Shown here piece after piece: positions 1 through 8,892 of a stretch of 64,000 bases of DNA (position 1 is the first letter of the stretch; every line of letters begins with the position of its first letter). Source of the DNA: Saccharopolyspora rectivirgula DSM 43747 (lineage in GTDB: Bacteria; Actinomycetota; Actinomycetes; Mycobacteriales; Pseudonocardiaceae); NCBI RefSeq assembly GCF_000497205.1, contig NZ_AYJW01000006.1:32262-96261 (forward strand), given 5' to 3'. Position numbers and translations under genes: made by a program. The notes under the pieces were generated by a model. It was not told where the DNA came from, did no database searches, and worked only from the letters and a program-made list of their open reading frames with translations.

Positions 1-122
1 CGGGTCTTCGCCACCGGGACCAGGACGGTGTCGCCCTGCCGGACGGGTTCGCCGAACACCTGGTTGGGGGCCGGCCGTCCGGCCAGGTCTTGCGGTGTCC
101 CGCTGCGCTCTTCCTCGGCCAT
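1..122 (-). CDS. GerW/YtfJ-like sporulation-family protein, N-terminal fragment
   Basis: Only the first 40 codons are inside the window; the gene runs off the left edge. The ATG (complement of 120-122) opens a peptide beginning MAEEERSGTPQDL and containing VFGEPVRQGDTVLVPVAK. That pattern (an ordinary start, then GEPV, then a short strand before VIPVA) resembles the opening of the GerW/YtfJ family of small proteins widespread in actinobacteria, whose role outside spore germination is unknown. It lies downstream of the DUF6986 gene on the same strand, separated by a short hairpin. With so little sequence the family call is tentative; the reading frame itself looks coding. Confidence 0.5.
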   Translation of the reverse strand, partial: MAEEERSGTPQDLAGRPAPNQVFGEPVRQGDTVLVPVAKT

Positions 123-155
123 CGCGTCCCTCCGCAAACGGCGCTGTCCTGCTTC

Positions 156-173
156 CAGTGGCACCAGCCACTG
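156..173 (-). terminator. Short hairpin after the DUF6986 gene
   Basis: CAGTGGC (156-162) pairs with GCCACTG (167-173) around an ACCA loop, starting three bases past the stop codon at 177. A seven-pair stem without a T-run is modest, but the position directly behind the gene fits a terminator or 3' end stabiliser. Confidence 0.5.
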
Positions 174-176
174 TAG

Positions 177-1430
177 TCAGTTCCGCGCCAAGTCGCGGAG
201 GGCCTGCTCGTCCAATCCGGTCAGCTGGCGGACCTCGTCCGCATCGGTGCCGCCGTTGTCCAGCGCGCGGACGAAGAAGCCGGCCAGCGCCCGGGCGGTG
301 GCCGGTTCGTCGAGCACCGAACCGGTGGTGGCCGCGACGTAGTCGGCGATCCGCTGCGCCGCCGCCGGGGCGGCTTCCCGGAACGCGCTGAACACCGCGG
401 CGTACCTGGTCACCAGCTGTCCGGGGTGCAGGTCCCAGCCCTGGTAGAAACCGTGCTCGAGGGAACGCCTGGTCAGCTCGTAGTGCGTGCGCCAGCCGGA
501 CCGCACCTGGTCGCCGACGGGCAGCACGTTGGTGGAACCGTCGGAGAGGAATATGCCGGTACCGGCCGCCGACACCTGCATGACGTGGCGGGCGAAGTCG
601 CAGGCCCGGTGCGCCAGGTGCTGGTGCTCGGCGGTCAACCCGCAGCTGGCGGTGTAGTCGTAGGTGCCGAAGTGCAATCCGGACACCCGGCCACCGGCCG
701 CCCGCACGAACCGGGGCAGCGCGATCCGCCCCTCCGCGTCCACCACGGACTGCGGCGTTTCCACCTGGATTTCGAACCGCAGCGAGTTGTCCGGAATCCC
801 GAGCTGCTGCTCGAGCAGTTCCAGCAGCTCGACGAAGACCTCCACCTGCAGCGCGCTGATGACCTTCGGGAAGGTCACCACGAAACCGCTCGGCAGACTG
901 CCCCACTGCTGCAGCAGGGCGGTGAGGAAGATGTCCAAGGTGCGGATCGAACGGGCTCGCAGCTCGGGGGTGTCGAAGGACTTCACCCGCAACCCGAAGC
1001 AGAACGGTTCGGCCCCGTCCTGCAACCACCCGGCGACCACCTCGGCGGCGCGTTCGGCGTCGGCGTCCTCGACCTCGTCCGGGCGGTTGCCGTAGCCGTC
1101 TTCGAAGTCGATCCGCAAGTCCTCCACCGGTTCCCGGCGGAGCTTCCAGCGCACCCGCTCGTGCACCGCGGGCGCGATCTGCGGGGCGAGCCCGAGGATG
1201 TCGGTGAAGTCCTCGGGCCCACCCGCGTGTTCGTCGAGCGCGGCGAGCGCCTGCTGACCCCACTCGCGGACCGTGCCGGCCCCCACCTGGTCGGCCGGGA
1301 CGTAGCAGGTGTGCACCGGTTGCCGCACCTGTTTGGTTCCGGGGTACACCTGCTCTTTCAGCTCGTCCACGGCGGACAGCCGGGAGAGCCGGGCGGAAAC
1401 CGCTTCGGACCGCAAGGAAATCCTTGGCAC
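177..1430 (-). CDS. CitE/HpcH-like TIM-barrel protein (DUF6986 family)
   Basis: A 417-residue protein that resembles the HpcH/HpaI aldolase and citrate-lyase-beta superfamily, in the actinobacterial group called DUF6986. Visible motifs are LRIDFEDGYG (about residue 105), GFVVTFPKV (about 182), RFEIQVETPQSV (about 217, with an acidic metal-ligand candidate) and LHFGTYDY. The reaction is not established. In other actinobacteria the family sits beside malate synthase and purine-catabolism genes, which suggests handling of glyoxylate or a related C2/C4 acid. The GTG start at 1430 is preceded by AAGGAG at good spacing. It follows aceB on the same strand after 56 bases holding a strong hairpin, so read-through may be partial. 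Confidence 0.75.
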   Translation of the reverse strand: MPRISLRSEAVSARLSRLSAVDELKEQVYPGTKQVRQPVHTCYVPADQVGAGTVREWGQQALAALDEHAGGPEDFTDILGLAPQIAPAVHERVRWKLRREPVEDLRIDFEDGYGNRPDEVEDADAERAAEVVAGWLQDGAEPFCFGLRVKSFDTPELRARSIRTLDIFLTALLQQWGSLPSGFVVTFPKVISALQVEVFVELLELLEQQLGIPDNSLRFEIQVETPQSVVDAEGRIALPRFVRAAGGRVSGLHFGTYDYTASCGLTAEHQHLAHRACDFARHVMQVSAAGTGIFLSDGSTNVLPVGDQVRSGWRTHYELTRRSLEHGFYQGWDLHPGQLVTRYAAVFSAFREAAPAAAQRIADYVAATTGSVLDEPATARALAGFFVRALDNGGTDADEVRQLTGLDEQALRDLARN

Positions 1431-1451
1431 TTACCCGCTCCTTCCGGGAAC

Positions 1452-1476
1452 CCGGGAGCCCGCTGCGGGCTCCCGG
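1452..1476 (-). terminator. Hairpin between aceB and the DUF6986 gene
   Basis: CCGGGAGCCCGC (1452-1463) is mirrored by GCGGGCTCCCGG (1465-1476), leaving about ten stable pairs. It begins eleven bases after the aceB stop and ends just before the ribosome-binding site of the next gene. It could be an intrinsic terminator or an mRNA-processing element that sets the ratio of the two proteins. Confidence 0.6.
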
Positions 1477-1486
1477 CCGGTGCTAC

Positions 1487-3079
<1,593 letters not shown>

Positions 3080-3315
3080 GGGAAGTCAACCTCTTTCTGC
3101 TGCGGGGTATTCGGACGGTGGCTGCTGGCTCACCTTGCCGCGCGGAGCACGTCTTCGCACCTGGCGATGCGCGACGACGAGGCTCGCATGCGGTACTCCT
3201 CAGTTTTTCTGCATCGTGGATGTTAGTTTCCATATAGCGTTCGAAGCAACTGAGCTGTGGCACCCGCAACCGGCTAAACTGCGGCTCAGCCCGCTATGTG
3301 GAGGGGAGTTCAGCA
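3080..3315. promoter_or_regulatory. Divergent control region aceB / IclR regulator
   Basis: These 236 bases must hold the promoters of aceB (left) and the IclR gene (right). A widely spaced inverted repeat is visible: CTCAGTT at 3199-3205 and AACTGAG at 3248-3254, 42 bases apart. A weaker dyad lies inside it, GTTTC at 3226-3230 and GAAGCAAC at 3243-3250. Either could be the IclR operator. The IclR start is fixed by GGAGGGGAG at 3300-3308 before the ATG at 3316. I do not see a convincing -35/-10 pair. Confidence 0.5.
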
Positions 3316-4095
3316 ATGACTACTGGCTCGCGCCAGACGAACGGCAGCGGAGGCGTGCAGTCGGTCGAACGTGCCTTCGAACTCCTCGAGCTGATGGCGG
3401 ACGCCGGTGGCGAGGTGGCGCTGTCCGAACTCGCCGACAAGTCCGGGCTCCCGCTGCCGACCATCCACCGCATCGTCCGAACCCTGGTCGCAGCCGGGTA
3501 CGCCCGCCAGCAGCCGTCCCGCCGCTACGCGCTGGGCTCCCGACTGATCCGGCTCGGCGAAACCGCCAGCCGCGCCCTCGGCTCCTGGGCCCGCCCCTAC
3601 CTGGCGGAGCTCACCGAAACCACCGGGGAAACCTCGAACATGGCGGTGCTGGACGGAGACCAAGTCGTCTACGTGGCGCAAGTGCCGTCCCAGCACTCGA
3701 TGCGGATGTTCACCGAAGTCGGGCGGCGGGTCGACGCGCACGCCACCGCGGTCGGCAAAGCCGTCCTGGCGACCCTGCCCCCGGACGAGGTCACCCAGCT
3801 GCTCACCCGCAACGGCATGCGCCCGCAAACCGAGCGCACCATCACCAGCGTGGACGCCATGCACGAAGAGCTGGCGCGGATCCGCCGGCAGGGCTACGCC
3901 GTCGACGACGGCGAGCAGGAAGTCGGGGTGCGCTGCTACGCGGTCGCGGTCCCCGGCGCCCCCGCCGGCGCGGCGATCTCCATCAGCGGCCCGGAAGGGC
4001 GCATGGTGCGCATCTCCACCGACGAAGTCATCCCGCTGATGCAGCGGCTGGCCCGCGAACTGTCCACCGAGCTCAACGTCAGCCGCTCGCACTGA
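3316..4095 (+). CDS. IclR-family transcriptional regulator (AllR-like context)
   Basis: A 259-residue DNA-binding regulator: a winged helix-turn-helix at about residues 14-75 (SVERAFELLELM, then SGLPLPTIHRIVRTL) and a C-terminal effector domain from about 85 with the typical DAHATAVGKAVLATL and VGVRCYAVAVPGA motifs that form the small-molecule pocket. Divergent transcription from aceB makes aceB and its partner the natural targets. AllR of Streptomyces is an IclR protein that controls allantoin and glyoxylate genes and lies near aceB, so this may be an orthologue; the ligand cannot be read from sequence. An in-frame GTG at 3298 exists, but the ATG at 3316 has the better ribosome-binding site. 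Confidence 0.9.
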   Translation: MTTGSRQTNGSGGVQSVERAFELLELMADAGGEVALSELADKSGLPLPTIHRIVRTLVAAGYARQQPSRRYALGSRLIRLGETASRALGSWARPYLAELTETTGETSNMAVLDGDQVVYVAQVPSQHSMRMFTEVGRRVDAHATAVGKAVLATLPPDEVTQLLTRNGMRPQTERTITSVDAMHEELARIRRQGYAVDDGEQEVGVRCYAVAVPGAPAGAAISISGPEGRMVRISTDEVIPLMQRLARELSTELNVSRSH

Positions 4096-4098
4096 AAC

Positions 4099-4117
4099 CG
4101 CGGGGGCACCCCCCGCG
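4099..4117. terminator. Bidirectional hairpin between IclR gene and tsaE
   Basis: CGCGGGGG (4099-4106) and CCCCCGCG (4110-4117) pair around a CAC loop. The element fills the 22-base gap between two convergent stop codons, so it can serve both strands. Confidence 0.65.
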
Positions 4118-4603
4118 CTACTCGAACTGCTCGACCAGCTCGACGACCCGCTGCTCCCACCGCTCCCCGTGCGGTTCCAGGGTCAGCTCGCGGACGTCGT
4201 CCGGCCGCCGCTGCAACCGGACGGCCAAGAAGCTGTCGGCGAGCTGCTCCGCCATCCCCGATCCCCACTCGACCACCACGGCCGACTCGGTGAGATCGGT
4301 GTCCAGGTCCAGGTCGTCGATCTCCTCCAAGCCGCCCAACCGGTAGGCGTCGACGTGCACCAGGGCCGGCCGGTCCGCCACGTCCGGCCGGTGCACCCGG
4401 GCGATCACGAACGTGGGCGACGTGACCGCTCCGGTGACGCCCATGCCGGCGGCGATGCCCCGGGTGAGCACGGTCTTGCCGGCCCCCAGCGGCCCGTCCA
4501 GCAGCACCAGGTCACCGGCCTGCAGCAGGGCCCCCAACCGACGCCCGAAAGCCAGGGTGTCCTCTTCACGCGGCAGCTCGACCGTCCGCAGGGCAGAGCT
4601 CAC
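4118..4603 (-). CDS. tsaE: tRNA threonylcarbamoyladenosine biosynthesis ATPase TsaE
   Basis: TsaE is the P-loop ATPase that, with TsaB and TsaD, places threonylcarbamoyl on A37 of ANN-decoding tRNAs. The 161-residue product has Walker A GPLGAGKT at 37-44, the TSPTFVIA segment, VHVDAYRL and the Walker-B-like VVVEWGSGM, all family hallmarks. The GTG start at 4603 shares GTGA with the stop of the upstream hydrolase, implying translational coupling; GGAGGTG precedes it. It is the last gene of the glmS-acpS-nnr-alr-hydrolase-tsaE run. The usual partners tsaB, rimI and tsaD, which often follow directly in actinobacteria, are not in this window. Confidence 0.93.
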   Translation of the reverse strand: MSSALRTVELPREEDTLAFGRRLGALLQAGDLVLLDGPLGAGKTVLTRGIAAGMGVTGAVTSPTFVIARVHRPDVADRPALVHVDAYRLGGLEEIDDLDLDTDLTESAVVVEWGSGMAEQLADSFLAVRLQRRPDDVRELTLEPHGERWEQRVVELVEQFE

Positions 4604-5670
4604 GACCGGCACCTCCCGCACGCTCTCCTCACCAGTTCCGCCAACTGCTCGGTGACCAGCTCGGGGCGCTCCAGCATCACCTGGTGCCCGGCCCCGCTGA
4701 CCTTCACCAACCTGGCCGCCGGCAACTCCCCGGCCAGCACCTCGGCGTGCGGGGAGAACGGGGTCACCCGGTCCGCCTCGCCAGCGAGGATCAGCACCTC
4801 GCACCGGCGCAGCGCCGCCAACGCGGCCCGCCGGTCGTGCTCGCTGAGGGTGTCCAGGAAATCGGTGACCACCCGCACCGTGGTGGCCCCGATCATCTCC
4901 GCCATCAGATCGACGACCTCCGGCGGCACATCGCGGTCGCCGAAGGAGAGGTTGCGCACCAGCCGCCACGTCACCTGGTCCCCGAGCCGCCGGGTCCGCT
5001 CCACCAGCTCCGGCTGCACCCCGGCCAGCACCGCCAAGCCCCGCGGCAGCGGGTTCCGGCGGGACAACCACGTCTTCCCCAACCCGGAAGACCCCACGTC
5101 GCCCGCCGAAGTGCTCATCAACGCCACCCCGCGCACCCGGTCGCGGAACAGCTCCGGGCGCTGCTCGGCCAACGCCATGATCGTCATGCCGCCCATCGAA
5201 TGGCCGACCAGCACGACGTCCCCGGTGGGTGCGACGGCCCGCAGCACCGCGTCGAGATCCCGACCGAGCTGCTCGATCGTGCTGCCGCTCTTGGTGGACT
5301 GCCCGGAACGTCCGTGGCTGCGCTGGTCGTACAGCACCAGGCGGACCGGCGGGTCGGCGAGACCGGGGAGGTCCCGCTGCTGGAAGTGCCAGCACCGGGA
5401 ATCCAGCGCGAAGCCGTGCACGAAGACCACCGTGACCTCGGCTTCCGCCCCACCCGCCGGCAGCACTTCCCGCACCACCAGCGGAATCCCGTCATCGGCC
5501 GCCACCGTGGACTGGCGGTCGACGGGGAGCCGCCCCAGCGGCTCCTCCTGGGCGGCGGCGCGCCGGGCCATCGCCCGGGTGCTGTGGGCGAACGCGCCCA
5601 CCACCGCACCGGTGGCCGCGGCCCCGACCATGCCGCTCACCCAAGCGGCCGTCTGCCAGACGGACCTCAC
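4600..5670 (-). CDS. Alpha/beta hydrolase, membrane-anchored lipase/esterase type
   Basis: A 356-residue alpha/beta-hydrolase. Residues 1-30 contain a hydrophobic stretch (VSGMVGAAATGAVVGAF) that could be an anchor. The fold motifs follow: VVFVHGFALDS (oxyanion loop), LYDQRSHGRS, the nucleophile elbow GHSMGGM, LILAGEADRVTP with the acid, and GAGHQVMLE with the catalytic histidine. The substrate is unknown; similar genes beside alr and tsaE are annotated as lipases or esterases in mycobacteria. The GTG at 5670 overlaps the alr stop (GTGA) and is preferred over upstream in-frame starts that would lie deep inside alr. Confidence 0.88.
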   Translation of the reverse strand: MRSVWQTAAWVSGMVGAAATGAVVGAFAHSTRAMARRAAAQEEPLGRLPVDRQSTVAADDGIPLVVREVLPAGGAEAEVTVVFVHGFALDSRCWHFQQRDLPGLADPPVRLVLYDQRSHGRSGQSTKSGSTIEQLGRDLDAVLRAVAPTGDVVLVGHSMGGMTIMALAEQRPELFRDRVRGVALMSTSAGDVGSSGLGKTWLSRRNPLPRGLAVLAGVQPELVERTRRLGDQVTWRLVRNLSFGDRDVPPEVVDLMAEMIGATTVRVVTDFLDTLSEHDRRAALAALRRCEVLILAGEADRVTPFSPHAEVLAGELPAARLVKVSGAGHQVMLERPELVTEQLAELVRRACGRCRS

Positions 5671-6812
5671 GCGGGCTCCCGCGAGTCCACCACGGTCCGG
5701 CTCACCCGCGGCCGGTACATGCCGGTGACGATCTCGTAGTGGATCGTGCCGATCTTCTCGGCCCACTCGGCAGCGGTCGGCTCACCTCGATCTCCCGGGC
5801 CGAACAGCACCACTTCGTCCCCCACCGCCACTGCGTCGTCCCCGCAGTCGACCACGAGCTGGTCCATGCACACCCGGCCGACCACCGGGCGGCGCTTGCC
5901 GGCCAGCCACACCGACATCCGACCGGACAGGGTGCGCGGCACCCCGTCCGCGTACCCGACGGGAACCAGCGCCAAGGTGGTCGCCCGTTCCGCGGTCCAC
6001 AGCTGCCCGTAGGAAACACTCTCCCCGGCCTCGATCCGCTTGGTCAACACCACGGACGAGCGGAACGTCATGGCCGGCCGCAGCCCGTGGTCGCCGTGCT
6101 GCGGCACCGGGTCCAGCCCGTAGACGGCGATGCCCGGGCGCACCAGCTCGAAGTGCAAGTCCGGGCGGGTCAGCACGGCCGCCGAGTTGGCCAGGTGCCG
6201 GATGGGGGTCAACCCCGCCGCGCGGGCCTGCTCGTAGGCCCGCTGGAACCGGTGCGCTTGCTGGTCGATCGACGGGTGGCCGGGTTCGTCGGCGCAAGCC
6301 AGGTGCGACCACACCGCGACCACTTCGACGTGCCCGTCGGCCTGGGCCTTCGCCGCCTCCTCGACCAGCACCGGCCACAGCTCGGCGGGACTGCCGTTGC
6401 GGGACAGCCCGGTGTCGATCTTCAAGTGCACCCGGGCGGTGCGCCCCTGCGCGGCCGCGGCCGCCGCGATCCTCCGCAGTTCACCGCTGGAGGAAGCCGA
6501 GAGGTCGATGTCGGCGGCAATGGCCGGGGCGAAATCCACGTCCGCGGTGTACAGCCAGCACAGCAGGGGAACGGTGAAGCCGGCCTCGCGCAGCCGCAGC
6601 GCCTCGTCGAGGGTGGCCACCCCCAAGCTGTCGGCGCCGGCTTCGAGCGCGGCCCGGGCGACGTGCACGGCCCCGTGGCCGTACCCGTCGGACTTCACCA
6701 CGGCCATGGTCCGAGCTCCCGAGTTGCGGGCGAGCCCGGACAGCACCGTCACGTTCCGGCGGATCGCGCCGAGATCGATTAGCAGATCAGCGTGGTAGGA
6801 CTGGGCAGTCAT
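5667..6812 (-). CDS. alr: Alanine racemase
   Basis: PLP-dependent racemase making D-alanine for peptidoglycan. The 381-residue protein has the PLP lysine in VVKSDGYGHG (K40), the catalytic tyrosine in SVSYGQLW (Y268), CMDQ in the second domain, and the expected length. The ATG at 6812 is favoured over an in-frame start eight codons upstream because MTAQSYHADL begins the conserved fold. It is tightly coupled to the hydrolase and tsaE downstream and lies 67 bases after nnr, the same neighbourhood (nnr, alr, tsaE) seen in mycobacteria. Confidence 0.96.
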   Translation of the reverse strand: MTAQSYHADLLIDLGAIRRNVTVLSGLARNSGARTMAVVKSDGYGHGAVHVARAALEAGADSLGVATLDEALRLREAGFTVPLLCWLYTADVDFAPAIAADIDLSASSSGELRRIAAAAAAQGRTARVHLKIDTGLSRNGSPAELWPVLVEEAAKAQADGHVEVVAVWSHLACADEPGHPSIDQQAHRFQRAYEQARAAGLTPIRHLANSAAVLTRPDLHFELVRPGIAVYGLDPVPQHGDHGLRPAMTFRSSVVLTKRIEAGESVSYGQLWTAERATTLALVPVGYADGVPRTLSGRMSVWLAGKRRPVVGRVCMDQLVVDCGDDAVAVGDEVVLFGPGDRGEPTAAEWAEKIGTIHYEIVTGMYRPRVSRTVVDSREPA

Positions 6813-6879
6813 GGCCCTGCCATCGTCGCACACCACCCGGGGACGTTCCGGTGCTCACCCCGGCTGACCAGCGCTCCCG

Positions 6880-8376
6880 TCAGCTGCGGCCGCAGGCCCG
6901 GACCCGGCGGATGGCTTCCGGGACCGCCCGCAGCACCCCGGACGCCCCGGTCGGCGCGCCCGGCGCCCCGCCGGCGGCGATCTCCGCGGCCAGGGTGTGC
7001 ACGTAGGCGGCGTAACCGCAGGCCAGCCACGGATCGATGCCGGCGGCCAGCAGCGCCCCGATCAAGCCGGAGAGCACGTCCCCGGAGCCGGCGGTGGCCA
7101 GCCAAGCGTGCGGTGAGTGGTTGACCAGCACCCGCCCGTCCGGGGCGGCGATCAGGGTGGTGTTGCCCTTCAGCAGCAGCACCGCGTTGAACCGCTCGGC
7201 GACTTCCCGGGCCTTGGCGACCCGGTCGGGCCCGGGCTTCTCCCTCACCAGCCGGGCGAACTCCCCCTCGTGCGGGGTGAGCACCAGCGGGGTGTCCGGG
7301 TCCCGGGCGTCCCACAACGTCGGGTCGCTGCTCAGCAGGGTGATCGAGTCGGCGTCGGCGCACACGGGGTGGCCGTCCTCGAGGATCCCGGCCAGCACGT
7401 CCCGGCCGCTGGCCCCGGTGCCGATGCCCGGGCCCACCACCCACGCCTGCACCCGTCCGGCGTCCCCGACCGAACCGGTGGCCACCACCTCCGGCCAGTG
7501 CGACCGCACCAGGTCGGCGACCGGACCGGCGTAGCGCACCATGCCCGCTTTGGCCTGCACAGCAGCGCCGGCGGCCAGCACCGCGGCCCCCGGGAAGCGG
7601 GCCGACCCGGCGGCGATCCCCACGATCCCCTGGGTGTACTTGTTGTCCTCCGGGCCGGGAACCGGCCAGTTCGCCCCCACGTCCGCCGCCTCCAGCAGGT
7701 GCAGCTCGGGGTCGTCGAGGTGCCCGTCGAGCCCGATGTCGACCACCTCGGTGCGCCCGCAGTGGGCGGCGGCGGGGGTCAGCACGTGAGCGGGCTTGTA
7801 GCCGCCGAACGTGACGGTCACGTCGGCGTCGATCGCGGCGCCCTCGACCGCCCCGGTCAGCGGGTCCACCCCGCTGGGCAGGTCCACCGAGACGACGGGG
7901 ACGTCGATGCGGCGGGCCAGCTCGGCGGCCACCGGGCGCAGCCCACCGCGGGCGGACAACCCGACGATGCCGTCGACCACCACGTCGGCCCGGTCGAGCG
8001 CCCCCGCGGCCTGGGCACCCACCCCCGCGGTGTCCGCGTGCTCGTCCTGGGCCGGCACGGCCCGCCCCCCGCTGCGGCGCAGCGCGGCCAACCCCGCCGG
8101 GTGCGCTTTCTCCGGAGCCAGCAGGACAGCGGTGACGCCCGCTCCGCGGCGGCGCAGGAAGTGCCCGGCCCACAGGGCGTCTCCCCCGTTGTTGCCGGCG
8201 CCCACCAGCAAGGTGACGTGGCGACCGGCCACTCCTCCGGTGCGCTCCTCGAGGACCTGGGCGGTGTGGACCGCGACCGCGTAGGCGGCCCGACGCATGA
8301 CCTGCGGTTCCGGTACCCGGGTGAACAGCCGGTCTTCGGCGGCGCGGATCTGCTCCGGGGTCCACACTCCTAGCAT
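6880..8376 (-). CDS. nnr: Bifunctional NAD(P)HX epimerase / ADP-dependent dehydratase
   Basis: Repairs hydrated NAD(P)H. The 498-residue fusion has an N-terminal YjeF epimerase domain (residues about 1-215, GAGNNGGDALWAG near 59, DLPSGVDP near 155) and a C-terminal ribokinase-like dehydratase domain (TPHEGEF near 364, KGNTTLIAAPDG, and ATAGSGDVLSGLIGALLA with the catalytic Asp near 440). CAGGAGGAAG precedes the ATG at 8376. It lies between acpS (117 bases upstream) and alr, an arrangement common in actinobacteria. YKPAHVL ends the epimerase half, with no sign of frameshift or damage. Confidence 0.95.
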   Translation of the reverse strand: MLGVWTPEQIRAAEDRLFTRVPEPQVMRRAAYAVAVHTAQVLEERTGGVAGRHVTLLVGAGNNGGDALWAGHFLRRRGAGVTAVLLAPEKAHPAGLAALRRSGGRAVPAQDEHADTAGVGAQAAGALDRADVVVDGIVGLSARGGLRPVAAELARRIDVPVVSVDLPSGVDPLTGAVEGAAIDADVTVTFGGYKPAHVLTPAAAHCGRTEVVDIGLDGHLDDPELHLLEAADVGANWPVPGPEDNKYTQGIVGIAAGSARFPGAAVLAAGAAVQAKAGMVRYAGPVADLVRSHWPEVVATGSVGDAGRVQAWVVGPGIGTGASGRDVLAGILEDGHPVCADADSITLLSSDPTLWDARDPDTPLVLTPHEGEFARLVREKPGPDRVAKAREVAERFNAVLLLKGNTTLIAAPDGRVLVNHSPHAWLATAGSGDVLSGLIGALLAAGIDPWLACGYAAYVHTLAAEIAAGGAPGAPTGASGVLRAVPEAIRRVRACGRS

Positions 8377-8493
8377 CTGCTTCCTCCTGGCTGTGGTGCG
8401 GCCGGAACGAACTCCGGTCTGCTGTTCTCGGAAGACGACCAGCGGTGCCGGGAACTCTAGCGAGTCCCGTCCGGGGCGGAGCGGACCGCCGGT

Positions 8494-8865
8494 TCAGCGG
8501 CGTTCCGCGACGACGAAGGCGACGGCGGCACCTGCGTCGTGGGTGAGCGAAACGTGCCACGCGCTGACCCCGCGCTCGGCGGCCACCTGGGCCAACCGCC
8601 CGCCGATCCGCAGCTCCGGTCTTCCCCCGGGCCCGCTGACGACCTCGCAATCGGCGAGCCGGTAACCAGCGGGGGCCCCGACCGCTTTGGCGGCGGCTTC
8701 CTTGGCGGCGAACCGGGCCGCCAAGGAAGCGGTGGAGCGGGGTTGGCCGTCCGGGCCGGCGCGTTCAGCCGGGGTGAACAGCCGCTCGGCGAGCGCGGGC
8801 GTGCGCCGCAGGGCCGCGGCGAACCGGCTGATCGAGACCAGGTCCGTGCCGATGCCGACGATCAT
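8494..8865 (-). CDS. acpS: Holo-[acyl-carrier-protein] synthase
   Basis: Transfers 4'-phosphopantetheine from CoA to acyl-carrier proteins. The 123-residue protein is full length for AcpS and shows both metal-binding motifs: IGTDLVSI (D8) and [11 protein letters not shown] (E56). It ends with [10 protein letters not shown], also typical. It begins 27 bases after glmS on the same strand, so the two are probably cotranscribed, with nnr following. Confidence 0.95.
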   Translation of the reverse strand: MIVGIGTDLVSISRFAAALRRTPALAERLFTPAERAGPDGQPRSTASLAARFAAKEAAAKAVGAPAGYRLADCEVVSGPGGRPELRIGGRLAQVAAERGVSAWHVSLTHDAGAAVAFVVAERR

Positions 8866-8892
8866 CCGGTGCTCTCCGGGACGAGCACCGGC

